Assembly (NCBI RefSeq): GCF_001648355.1
Contig: NZ_LXSL01000020.1
Span: forward strand, 1-64,000
Direction: 5' to 3'
Source of the DNA: Eikenella longinqua
GTDB lineage: Bacteria > Pseudomonadota > Gammaproteobacteria > Burkholderiales > Neisseriaceae
Length of the DNA stretch: 64,000 nt
Shown here piece after piece: positions 56,664-64,000 of the stretch. How positions within the stretch are numbered: position 1 is the first letter of the stretch; the number at the start of each line of letters is the position of its first letter. The notes beneath the pieces were generated by a model. The model was not told the origin of the DNA. It did not search any database and saw nothing but the letters and a program-made list of their open reading frames with translations. Both the position numbers and the translations under genes were made by a program.

Positions 56664-57179
56664 CTACATGCGGCTGAGTTCGCGCTGCAGGGCTTGGATG
56701 TTTTGCTGGCGGTCGAGCACGTCGCTTTGCAGGCTGCTCACGCGGGCTTGGTGGGCGGCGTAGGCGGCTTGGTCGCCTTTGGGCAGGGTGCGGCTTTCGG
56801 TGAGGGCTTTTTGCGCGTCGGCCAGGGCGCGGCGTTCGTTGGCCAGCTCTTGCTCGAGAATCAGGCGGCGGCCGCTGTTGGTGCGGCCGGAGGGGGCGGC
56901 GGCCACGGGTGCGGCGGGCGCGGGGGCGCGGTATACGGCGGCCTGCGGGCTGCCGGCGCTGACCCGCGGCTGGGCGGGTGCGGCGGCCACGGGCGCCGGG
57001 GCGGGGCGGGCACGCGGGCGGGGTGCGGCGGTGTAGCGGCCGATGCTGGGCAGGTCGGCGCGTTGGCAGCCGGGGCCGGGTTTGTTGCTGTAGCTGCCGT
57101 TGCCGCAGTTATATACGGGGGAAGCGCTTGCGCTGAGGCAGGCGAGGGCGAAAATGGTAAGTAGCGATGATTTCTGCAT
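56664..57179 (-). CDS. secreted DUF4124-like protein
   Basis: A 171-residue protein with signal peptide (MQKSSLLTIFALACLSASA), a short cysteine motif VYNCGNGSYSNKPGPGCQRADLPSIGRYT, a long Ala/Pro-rich linker and a helical C-terminus (EQELANERRALADAQKAL...VSSLQSDVLDRQQNIQALQREL). The same three-part plan as the protein at 50,351-50,782 suggests paralogues. Possibly an envelope protein. It follows the ABC-F gene with only 1 base between them, so it may be co-transcribed. Confidence 0.78.
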   Translation of the reverse strand: MQKSSLLTIFALACLSASASPVYNCGNGSYSNKPGPGCQRADLPSIGRYTAAPRPRARPAPAPVAAAPAQPRVSAGSPQAAVYRAPAPAAPVAAAPSGRTNSGRRLILEQELANERRALADAQKALTESRTLPKGDQAAYAAHQARVSSLQSDVLDRQQNIQALQRELSRM

Positions 57180-57180
57180 G

Positions 57181-59121
57181 TTATTTTCCCTTTTCTGGCA
57201 ATGGCTGGCCGAATTCCTGCTCGACTGCCTGATAGACGGCTTCGAGTTCTTCTTGCAGGGCGAGCCAGCTTTCTTCTGTTTGGCTTAATTGTACTTTGAC
57301 TTCGGCTGTTTTGGCTAAGTATTGGTGCAATTTGGCTTTATTGTGTTCCTTATATGCTTCTTCGGAGGCGAGGAAGGCTTCGCATTCGGCTTGTTCGGCG
57401 GAAAGTTTGGCGAGGAGCTGCTCGGCGTGTTCGATTTTCTGCTGGATGGGTTTGCTGCGTTGGGCGCGTTGTTGGCGGATTTGGGCGGCGAGGCGTTTTT
57501 CGTCTTTGCGGTTTTGGCTGGCGGCGGAGGCGGGCGGGGCGGCTTCGGGGTTGGTTTGGGCAAGGCGCAGGCGGCGGTAGTCGTTGAGGTCGCCTTCGAA
57601 GGTTTTCAGGTGGCCTTGGTCGATGAGCAGGAAGCTGTCGGTGGTGGCTTCGAGCAGGCTGCGGTCGTGGGAGACGACGATGAGTGCGCCTTGGAAGCTT
57701 TGCAGGGCGAGGGTGAGGGCGTGGCGCATGTCGAGGTCGAGGTGGTTGGTGGGTTCGTCGAGCAGGAGGAGGTTGGGCTGCTGCCAAACGATGATGGCCA
57801 GGGCGAGGCGGGCTTTTTCGCCGCCGGAGAAGGGGGCGATGGGCTGGACGGCCATGTCGCCGGCGAAGTCGAAGCCGCCGAGGAAGTTGCGGATGTCTTG
57901 CTCTTTGGCTTCGGGACTGAGGCGCTGGATGTGCCAGAGGGGGCTTTGGTCGGCGCGGAGGGTGTCGAGCTGGTGTTGGGCGAAGTAGCCGATTTTGAGT
58001 TTGTCGGCGCGGATGATTTGGCCGCTTTGGGGCTCAAGGCTACCTGAAAGGGCTTTGATGAAGGTGGATTTGCCGCTGCCGTTAACGCCGAGCAGGCCGA
58101 GGCGGGCGCCGCTTTCGAGGGAGAGGCTGATTTGCCGCAGGATGGTTTGGCCGCTGTAGCCGAGGCTGACTTGGTCGAGCTTGATCAGGGGGTTGGGCAG
58201 GTGCTCGGGCGGGGGGAAGCTGAAGCTGAAGCTGCTGTCGAGGTGGGCGGGGGCGACGAGCTCGAGTTTGGCGAGGGCTTTGATGCGGCTTTGGGCTTGT
58301 TTGGCTTTGGTGGCTTTGGCTTTGAAGCGGTCGATGAAGGATTGGAGGTGTTGGATGTGGGCTTGCTGTTTGACGTAGGCGGCTTGCTGGTTGGCGAGGC
58401 GTTGGGCGCGTTGCTGCTGGTAGAAGTCGTAGTTGCCGCTGTAGCTGTGGAGCTGGCGTTGGGCGAGCTCGATGGTGTGGTTGGTGGCGGCGTTGAGGAA
58501 GTCGCGATCGTGGGAGATGATGATTTGGGTGCAGGGCAGGGCGGCGAGGTGGTTTTCCAGCCAGAGGACGGTTTCTAAGTCGAGGTGGTTGGTGGGCTCG
58601 TCGAGCAGGAGGAGGTCGGCGCGGCACATGAGGGCTTGGGCGAGGTTGAGGCGCATGCGCCAGCCGCCGGAAAAGGCTTTGACGGGGCGGCTGTGTTCGG
58701 CTTGGGAAAAACCGAGCCCGCTGAGCAGTTTGGCAGCGCGGGCGGGGGCGGTGTAGGCGTTGATTTCTTCGAGCTTGGCGTGGTATTCGGCGATGGCGTG
58801 ACCGTTGTTTTGCTCTTCGGCTGCTTTGAGGGCTACCTGAAAAGTTTGCAGCTCGGCATCGCCTTGCAATACGTAGTCTAAGGCGCTGGTGTCGAGGGCG
58901 GGGGTGTCTTGGGCGACGGCGGCGAGTTTCCAATGCGGGGGCAGGCGGATTTCGCCGGCGTCGGCGCCGATTTCGCCTTTGATGAGGGCGAAAAGGCTGG
59001 ATTTGCCGCTGCCGTTTTTGCCGATGAGGCCGACGCGGCGGCCGGGGGGGATGCGGGCGGTGGCTTGTTCGAGCAGGATTTTGTGGCCGCGCTGGAGGGT
59101 GAGGCGGGTGATTTCTATCAT
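57181..59121 (-). CDS. yheS: ABC-F ATPase, YheS-like ribosome factor
   Basis: A 646-residue cytosolic protein with two ABC domains and no membrane segments. Walker A motifs are GLIGKNGSGKSSLFAL (about 34-49) and GLLGVNGSGKSTFIKAL (about 338-354); signatures are FSGGWRMRLNLAQAL and FSGGEKARLALAI; Walker B regions are LLLLDEPTNHLDLETV and LLLLDEPTNHLDLDM. The linker RFKAKATKAKQAQSRIKALAKLELVAPAH is the P-site-tRNA-interaction region, close to that of E. coli YheS. The C-terminal tail is a coiled coil. Two DUS are in frame (FQVALKA; ALSGSLEPQ). Confidence 0.92.
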   Translation of the reverse strand: MIEITRLTLQRGHKILLEQATARIPPGRRVGLIGKNGSGKSSLFALIKGEIGADAGEIRLPPHWKLAAVAQDTPALDTSALDYVLQGDAELQTFQVALKAAEEQNNGHAIAEYHAKLEEINAYTAPARAAKLLSGLGFSQAEHSRPVKAFSGGWRMRLNLAQALMCRADLLLLDEPTNHLDLETVLWLENHLAALPCTQIIISHDRDFLNAATNHTIELAQRQLHSYSGNYDFYQQQRAQRLANQQAAYVKQQAHIQHLQSFIDRFKAKATKAKQAQSRIKALAKLELVAPAHLDSSFSFSFPPPEHLPNPLIKLDQVSLGYSGQTILRQISLSLESGARLGLLGVNGSGKSTFIKALSGSLEPQSGQIIRADKLKIGYFAQHQLDTLRADQSPLWHIQRLSPEAKEQDIRNFLGGFDFAGDMAVQPIAPFSGGEKARLALAIIVWQQPNLLLLDEPTNHLDLDMRHALTLALQSFQGALIVVSHDRSLLEATTDSFLLIDQGHLKTFEGDLNDYRRLRLAQTNPEAAPPASAASQNRKDEKRLAAQIRQQRAQRSKPIQQKIEHAEQLLAKLSAEQAECEAFLASEEAYKEHNKAKLHQYLAKTAEVKVQLSQTEESWLALQEELEAVYQAVEQEFGQPLPEKGK

Positions 59122-59157
59122 GTTGTGTTGGTGTGTTGGAAAAAGGTTGGGCAGCCG

Positions 59158-59222
59158 ATGGGCTACCTGAAAAAGGCTACCTGAAAAGTTCTGCGCGCGG
59201 GCGAACGGGTTTCAGGTAGCCT
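59158..59222. repeat. three DUS downstream of the DegP-like gene
   Basis: Two direct DUS 15 bases apart (59,160; 59,175) and one inverted (59,211) lie between the DegP-like stop and the ABC-F start. The direct doublet is unusual for this window. Confidence 0.7.
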
Positions 59223-59238
59223 TTGTGCGGGTGCACGG

Positions 59239-60708
59239 CTAACGGTTGAGCTCGAGGGCCAGGAAGAGCTTGCTGCTGCCGCGCTGGATGAGCAGGGCGA
59301 CGGCGCTGTCGGCGTGGTTTAGGGCTTGGCTGAAGCTGTTTTCGTCGCTTACGGCGGTGCGGTTTACCATGAGGATGATGTCGCCGCGGCGCAGGCCAGC
59401 ACGCTGGGCGGGGCCGCTGGCTTGCAATACGAGCAGGCCTTGGCTGTGACTGCGCAGTTGCAGGCCGGTGAGCTCGGAGCTGAAGCCGGCGCTGTTGTCG
59501 GTTTTGCGCTCGCTGCCGGGGCGGGCGGCGTTGTCGGCGGTGTTGGTGCTGCCGGAGCCGAGGGTGACTTGCACGTCTTCGCGGCGGCCGTTGCGCCAGA
59601 TGCCAAGGGTGAGGCGGGTGCCGGGCGTCATCATGCCCACGAGCACAGGCAAGTCGCTGGAGGCTTTTACGCTTTCGCCGTTCACGCTCTGCACGATGTC
59701 GCCAGGCTGTAGGCCGGCTTTGTCGGCGGGGCCTCCGGGAATCACCTGCGAAATCAGGGCGCCGTTGGCGGCTTCGAGGCCGAAGGATTTTGCCAGGTCG
59801 TAGTTGACTTCCTGAATCACCACGCCGATGCGGCCGCGCTCCACTTTGCCGTTGCGGCGCAGCTGGTCGGCCACGTTCATGGCCACGTCGATCGGGATGG
59901 CGAAGGAGATGCCCATGAAACCGCCCGATTGGCTATAAATCTGCGAGTTCACTCCCACCACCTGCCCGCGCAGGTTAAACAAAGGGCCGCCAGAGTTGCC
60001 AGGGTTGATGGCCACGTCGGTTTGGATGAAGGGGGTGTAGTTTTCATTGGGCAGGCTGCGGCCTTTGGCGGATACGATACCGGAGGTGACGCTGTTGTCG
60101 AAGCCGAAGGGTGCGCCGATGGCGGCCACCCATTCGCCCACGCGCAGGTCTTTGGGATTGCCGATTTTCACGGTGGGCAGGTTTTGCGCGTCGATTTTCA
60201 AAAGGGCGATGTCGGTTTGCGTGTCGGAGCCGACCAGGCGGGCGGTGTATTCGCGGCGGTTGTTGAGCATCACTTTGATGTTGTTCATGCCGCTGAGCAC
60301 GTGGGTGTTGGTGAGGATATAGCCATCGGCGCTGATGAGGAAGCCGGAGCCGAAGTTGTATTCGTCTTCGTCGGATTCTATTTGGTCGGACTGGTTGGGC
60401 TGGAGGCGTTTGAAAAATTCGGAGAAGGCATCGTTTTCCGGCAGTTGGTCGAAGCCGTCTTGGCCGGAGGCGGTTTGCGCTTCGTCGCTGCGGCTGGCTT
60501 GGATATTGACCACGGTGCCGCCTTCTTGCTCGACCAGTTTGGTGAAGTCGGGCAGCAGCATATCGGCGGCACCGCTGCCTGCCGGTGCGCTAACGGTTTT
60601 CACGAAGGGGGTGTCGCCGGAATCGGCAGCATCGTCGCGGCCGCATCCGTTTAACAGGAGCAGGGCGGCGAGGATGGGCAGGAGGAGGCGGGCGGCGGGT
60701 TTCGGCAT
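59239..60708 (-). CDS. DegP/MucD-like serine protease, lipoprotein form
   Basis: A 489-residue HtrA-family periplasmic protease and chaperone. The catalytic triad lies in ILTNTHVLSG (His), TDIALLKI (Asp) and NPGNSGGPLFN (Ser). Two PDZ domains follow (GRIGVVIQEVNYDLAKSFGL...GLQPGDIVQSVNG; LQLRSHSQGLLVLQASGPAQRAGLRRGDIILMVN). Start ATG 60708 chosen so that the protein begins with a lipoprotein signal (MPKPAARLLLPILAALLLLNGCG), suggesting membrane anchoring through Cys near residue 22; most DegP proteins are soluble. Role: envelope protein quality control. Confidence 0.9.
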   Translation of the reverse strand: MPKPAARLLLPILAALLLLNGCGRDDAADSGDTPFVKTVSAPAGSGAADMLLPDFTKLVEQEGGTVVNIQASRSDEAQTASGQDGFDQLPENDAFSEFFKRLQPNQSDQIESDEDEYNFGSGFLISADGYILTNTHVLSGMNNIKVMLNNRREYTARLVGSDTQTDIALLKIDAQNLPTVKIGNPKDLRVGEWVAAIGAPFGFDNSVTSGIVSAKGRSLPNENYTPFIQTDVAINPGNSGGPLFNLRGQVVGVNSQIYSQSGGFMGISFAIPIDVAMNVADQLRRNGKVERGRIGVVIQEVNYDLAKSFGLEAANGALISQVIPGGPADKAGLQPGDIVQSVNGESVKASSDLPVLVGMMTPGTRLTLGIWRNGRREDVQVTLGSGSTNTADNAARPGSERKTDNSAGFSSELTGLQLRSHSQGLLVLQASGPAQRAGLRRGDIILMVNRTAVSDENSFSQALNHADSAVALLIQRGSSKLFLALELNR

Positions 60709-60803
60709 GATGGGAAATGAAAATGGGGGAAACAACGGTAGCGGGATTGTAGCCCAAGCTCGGGCTTGAAGCCAGTTTGGCGTTGTGATTTCAAGGTTTT
60801 GCG

Positions 60804-60843
60804 TTTTCAGGTAGCCTGCCGGACGGCAGAGGCTACCTGAAAA
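60804..60843. terminator. inverted DUS stem near the cspA end
   Basis: TTTTCAGGTAGCCTGCCG and CGGCAGAGGCTACCTGAAAA pair almost perfectly with an inner GCCG/CGGC stem. Confidence 0.7.
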
Positions 60844-60897
60844 ATATTTCGGTGGGCTGTTTTCGGGAATGATGTGAAATCATGCCGTGCAAACGCA

Positions 60898-60923
60898 AAA
60901 AGACAGGCAGCTACCTGTCTTTC
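60898..60923 (-). terminator. terminator of cspA
   Basis: AAAGACAGG with its complement forms a short hairpin ending in a T run on the minus strand, 17 bases past the cspA stop. It contains CTACCTG but is not a full DUS. Confidence 0.75.
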
Positions 60924-60939
60924 TTCGGGAAACAGCCGA

Positions 60940-61143
60940 TTAGGCCGGCTGGATGTTGGAGGCTTGCTTACCTTTGGGGCCGGTGGTTACTTCGAAAGAA
61001 ACTTTCTGGCCTTCTTTCAAGGTTTTGAAGCCGTTCATGTTGATTGCGGAGAAGTGGGCGAACAAATCTTCGCCGCCTTCGTCGGGGGTAATGAAACCGA
61101 AGCCTTTAGCGTCGTTAAACCATTTAACAGTACCAGTTGCCAT
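60940..61143 (-). CDS. cspA: cold shock protein
   Basis: A 67-residue OB-fold nucleic acid chaperone. MATGTVKWFNDAKGFGFITPDEGGEDLFAHFSAI holds both RNA-binding motifs (KGFGFI and LFAHF), ending VSFEVTTGPKGKQASNIQPA. Start ATG 61143 is fixed by the conserved MATGTVKWFN. The minus-strand leader upstream is AT-rich and can be long, as for regulated csp mRNAs. Confidence 0.96.
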   Translation of the reverse strand: MATGTVKWFNDAKGFGFITPDEGGEDLFAHFSAINMNGFKTLKEGQKVSFEVTTGPKGKQASNIQPA

Positions 61144-61503
61144 ACTAAACATCCTATCTAAAAAACAAAAATCAAAAAAGCAGGTTGGCAAAGCAGGAAA
61201 ACGACTGTGTTGGGTTAAACGGTTAGTTCAGCTGCTGAACCGGAAGATTCCGGCCTGCCGCACTTGCGGGGGTAAGTGTCGCGCAGGCTGGCTTAACAGT
61301 CAAGTAATGTTTGAATAATAACGTTAAAAATCGCAAAAAACAGACAGAAAAACGAGCTTTTGCCCTGATTTTGTTTTCTGCCGTATCGTTGAATATAATT
61401 TGCAGGCATTATCTGTTAATTGGCGGCGGGATGGCTGCCGGGGAAAACGCAAAACGGGCGTATCGGTGTAAAATGCCCTGTATTTTATTGAATAATAAAA
61501 ATT
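61144..61503. other. 360-base gap between divergent cspA and clpS
   Basis: No gene and no full DUS. Left part: the AT-rich cspA leader. Middle (61,230-61,300): short inverted repeats including CCGGAAGATTCCGG and a GC-rich stretch. Right part: the AT-rich clpS leader ending TTGAATAATAAAAATT before the ATG, with no clear ribosome binding site. Promoters for both genes must lie here, but none could be assigned with confidence. Confidence 0.6.
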
Positions 61504-61809
61504 ATGTCAGATACCAAACAGGCGGTGAAGCCGCAGCTCGACCAGCAGCCGCTGCCGCCACCCAAGCAATACGGTGTGTTTTTGTTGAACGACGACTACA
61601 CGCCGATGGATTTTGTGGTCATGCTGCTGGTGGATGTGTTCAGGCTACCTGAAAACCTGGCGGAAGCGGTGATGCTGCAAGTGCATCACGAAGGCAAAGG
61701 ACTGTGCGGCGTTTATCAGAAAGATATTGCTGACACCAAACACCAGCAAGTGCAAAACCTGGCCCGGCAGGCAGGCCATCCGCTGCTGTGCACGGTTGAG
61801 GAGGTGTGA
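61504..61809 (+). CDS. clpS: ClpS adaptor for the ClpAP protease
   Basis: The 101-residue adaptor brings N-degron substrates to ClpA. Core YGVFLLNDDYTPMDFVVMLLVDVF with the conserved NDDYTPM, VHHEGKGLCGVYQKDIADTKHQQV, and ArgxAGHPLLCTVEE end. The helix after DVF is encoded by a DUS (RLPEN, 61,645). The N-terminal tail (MSDTKQAVKPQLDQQPLPPP) is flexible as usual. clpA begins 2 bases after the stop. Confidence 0.95.
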   Translation: MSDTKQAVKPQLDQQPLPPPKQYGVFLLNDDYTPMDFVVMLLVDVFRLPENLAEAVMLQVHHEGKGLCGVYQKDIADTKHQQVQNLARQAGHPLLCTVEEV

Positions 61810-61811
61810 TT

Positions 61812-64000
61812 ATGCTGTCGAAAGAACTGGAAAGTATTTTGCAGGTGATTTATGCCGACGCCCGCTCGCAGCGGTATGAGTTTATCGGCATCGAGCACCT
61901 GCTGCTCTCGCTGATGCAGGAGAGCGACGAGGTGCGCGCCGTGCTGAAAGAATGCGGCGTGAACATCCCGCTGCTGGCCGAACAGCTGGCCATCAGCATC
62001 GAGGAAAACACGCCCATCCTGCCCGAAGACTCGCCCGAATCGGGCGAAACCCAGCCCACGCTCGGCTTCCAGCGCGTGATCCAGCGGGCGATTGTGCACG
62101 TGCAGTCGGCCGGCAAGCGGCAGGTGATGCCGGTGGACGTGCTGGTGGCGCTGATGTCGGAAAAAAACAGCCATGCCGTGTATTTCCTCGGCCTGCAAGC
62201 CGTGGGGCGCAGCGAGATTCTGAATTTTGTGGCGCACGGCATCGTGCCCGAACGCCTGGCCGACACCGAAAAAGCCGAAGGCGAAGCCGAGCCGGATGAA
62301 GAAGGCGAAAACAAACCCATCCGCCATGCGCTGGCCAAATACACCGTGAACCTAAACGTGGAAGCGCGCGAAGGCCGCATCGACGCCTTGGTGGGTCGCG
62401 GCATGGAAATGGAACGCCTCATGCAAACCCTGTGCCGCCGCCGCAAGAACAACCCGCTCTTGGTGGGCGAGGCCGGCGTGGGCAAAACCGCGCTGGCCGA
62501 AGGTCTGGCCTACCGATTGGAACACGGTGACGTGCCCGAAGCGCTGGCCGGCGCCACCGTGTTTGCACTCGATATGGGCTCGCTCCTGGCCGGCACCAAA
62601 TACCGCGGCGATTTTGAAGCCCGCATCAAAGCCGTGCTCAAAGAGCTGGCCAAAATCGAACATTCCATCCTGTTTATCGACGAAATCCACACCATCATCG
62701 GCGCGGGCAGCACCACCGGCAGTACCATGGATGCTTCCAACTTGCTCAAGCCCGCCCTTTCCAAAGGCCACCTGCGCTGCATCGGCGCCACTACCTACGA
62801 CGAATACCGCACTATCTTCGCTAAAGACCACGCCCTCAGCCGCCGCTTCCAGAAAATCGACGTGGCCGAGCCCAGTGTGGCCGAAACCGTGGAAATCCTC
62901 AAAGGCCTGCAACCCGCGCTCGAATCCTTCCACAAAATCCGCTTCTCCCAGCACGCCCTCAGCGCCGCCGCCGAGCTTTCCGTGCGCTACCTGAACGACC
63001 GCTTCCTGCCCGACAAAGCCATCGACCTCATCGACGAAGCCGCCGCCGCCCAGCGCATCCTGCCCGGCGACAAACGGCGCGATGTGATTGAAGCCGCGCA
63101 GATAGAAGAAGTGGTGGCCAAAATCGCCCGCATTCCCGAGCAGACCGTATCCAAAGACGACAAAGAAGTGCTGCGCCACCTCGAGCGCAACCTGAAAAAC
63201 ATGGTGTTCGGCCAAGATGCCGCCATCGAAGCGCTGGCCGCTGCCATCAAAATGTCGCGCTCCGGCCTTGGGCAAACGGAAAAACCCATCGGCAGCTTCC
63301 TGTTTTCCGGCCCTACCGGCGTGGGCAAAACCGAAGTTGCCCGCCAGCTTGCCTATATTCTGGGCGTGCCGCTGCAACGCTTCGATATGTCCGAATACAT
63401 GGAGCGCCACGCTGTGGCCCGGCTCATCGGCGCACCGCCCGGCTATGTCGGTTTCGAGCAGAGCGGCCTGCTCACCGAAGCCGTAAACAAACAGCCCTTC
63501 TGCGTGCTGCTTCTAGACGAAATCGAAAAAGCCCACCCGGATGTGCACAATATCTTGTTGCAAATCATGGACTACGGCACGCTCACCGACAACAACGGCC
63601 GCAAAACCGACTTCCGCAACACCATCGTCATCATGACCACCAATGCCGGCGCCGAAAGCCTCAGCCGCCCCGTGCTCGGCTTCACCCGCCAGCGCATGAG
63701 CGGCGACGAGGGCGAAGCGCTGAAAAAAGCCTTCACCCCCGAATTCCGCAACCGCCTCGACGCCGTGATTTCCTTCGCCCCGCTCGATAACGAAATCATC
63801 GCCAAGGTAACCGACAAATTCCTGCTCGCGCTGGAGCAGCAGCTCTTGGCAAAAAACGTGGAAGCCCACTTCACCACCGGCCTGCGCAGCTATCTGGCCG
63901 AGCAGGGCTTCGACCCGCAAATGGGCGCCCGCCCCATGCAGCGGCTGATTCAAGACAAAATCCGCCGCGTGCTGGCCGACGAGCTGCTCTTCGGCCGCTT
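61812..64000 (+). CDS. clpA: ATP-dependent Clp protease ATPase subunit ClpA (3' end outside window)
   Basis: The frame from ATG 61812 stays open to the window end, 729 codons, close to the whole ClpA (about 750-760). Clp-N domain LSKELESILQVIYADARSQRYEFIGIEHLLLSLM; first AAA+ domain with Walker A GEAGVGKTALAEGLA and Walker B FIDEIHTIIGAG; second with SGPTGVGKTEVARQL, LLLDEIEKAHPDV and QMGARPMQRLIQ. The unfoldase feeds substrates to ClpP. It is in one operon with clpS (2-base spacing). Confidence 0.96.
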   Translation, partial: MLSKELESILQVIYADARSQRYEFIGIEHLLLSLMQESDEVRAVLKECGVNIPLLAEQLAISIEENTPILPEDSPESGETQPTLGFQRVIQRAIVHVQSAGKRQVMPVDVLVALMSEKNSHAVYFLGLQAVGRSEILNFVAHGIVPERLADTEKAEGEAEPDEEGENKPIRHALAKYTVNLNVEAREGRIDALVGRGMEMERLMQTLCRRRKNNPLLVGEAGVGKTALAEGLAYRLEHGDVPEALAGATVFALDMGSLLAGTKYRGDFEARIKAVLKELAKIEHSILFIDEIHTIIGAGSTTGSTMDASNLLKPALSKGHLRCIGATTYDEYRTIFAKDHALSRRFQKIDVAEPSVAETVEILKGLQPALESFHKIRFSQHALSAAAELSVRYLNDRFLPDKAIDLIDEAAAAQRILPGDKRRDVIEAAQIEEVVAKIARIPEQTVSKDDKEVLRHLERNLKNMVFGQDAAIEALAAAIKMSRSGLGQTEKPIGSFLFSGPTGVGKTEVARQLAYILGVPLQRFDMSEYMERHAVARLIGAPPGYVGFEQSGLLTEAVNKQPFCVLLLDEIEKAHPDVHNILLQIMDYGTLTDNNGRKTDFRNTIVIMTTNAGAESLSRPVLGFTRQRMSGDEGEALKKAFTPEFRNRLDAVISFAPLDNEIIAKVTDKFLLALEQQLLAKNVEAHFTTGLRSYLAEQGFDPQMGARPMQRLIQDKIRRVLADELLFGR

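Noticed and set aside
61230..61300. Riboswitch or csp thermosensor in the cspA-clpS gap
   Set aside because: Short inverted repeats are present, but I could not build a convincing conserved structure by eye.

Overview
The window looks like a chromosome segment of a Neisseriaceae bacterium, most likely Eikenella (E. corrodens or a close relative). The 12-mer AGGCTACCTGAA, or its complement, occurs about 105 times by my hand count on both strands. This is the DNA uptake sequence (DUS) dialect known for Eikenella. Gene content (metX-metW, cysG-cysH-cysD-cysI, bamD/comL divergent from rluD, hisS-yfgM, clpS-clpA), high G+C and a Correia-type element agree. No rRNA or CRISPR array was seen.

Layout. 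1-1,021: right end of an IS1595-type element inserted in a wrecked, phase-variable type III DNA methyltransferase gene (mod). 1,198-7,211: drug exporter, HAD nucleotidase, class II aldolase and the methionine pair metX-metW. 7,722-13,419: a decaying sulfate-assimilation cluster. cysG, cysD and cysI are intact, cysH is frameshifted, cysN is absent and cysJ is reduced to its last 68 codons. 13,508-15,643: a DinG-like helicase. 15,825-about 20,485: a scrambled Mu-like prophage remnant, with a tail module on the minus strand and a head module on the plus strand. 20,595-31,186: small membrane genes, tRNA-Pro(CGG), tyrS, rng, mscL, a sugar kinase, two secreted unknowns, ychF, ispB, a DUF441 gene and tRNA-Arg(CCT). 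31,271-31,948: a HigBA-type toxin-antitoxin pair. 32,099-38,013: ppc, an unusual two-gene lipid-type operon (a lipocalin/CrtC-like protein followed by a triple-domain methyltransferase/PAP2/Lgt-like membrane protein) and a P-II gene. 38,156-44,899: purL with a low-GC mosaic block, a SUKH-like gene, hisS and yfgM. 44,995-54,511: menA, pgpA-thiL, rluD/bamD, a J-domain membrane protein, fpr, an AT-rich orphan and heptose kinase. 54,628-64,000: a TPR protein, prfA, an ABC-F protein, a DegP-like lipoprotein protease, cspA and clpS-clpA, with clpA cut by the window end.

Intergenic space is dominated by DUS, often in inverted pairs that can act as terminators, and by a modular repeat family whose modules sit between DUS. 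DUS also lie inside coding regions, where they read as GYLK, RLPE, FSGSL or FQVA, and sometimes supply a stop codon (the HigA-like gene, the truncated phage head gene).

The most interesting items are: the three-domain membrane enzyme fusion with its lipocalin-like partner (34,826-37,512); the out-of-frame CGGTT tract in mod; the partly dismantled sulfate pathway; two Correia-like miniature elements with different ends; and a hairpin just upstream of the RNase G gene.
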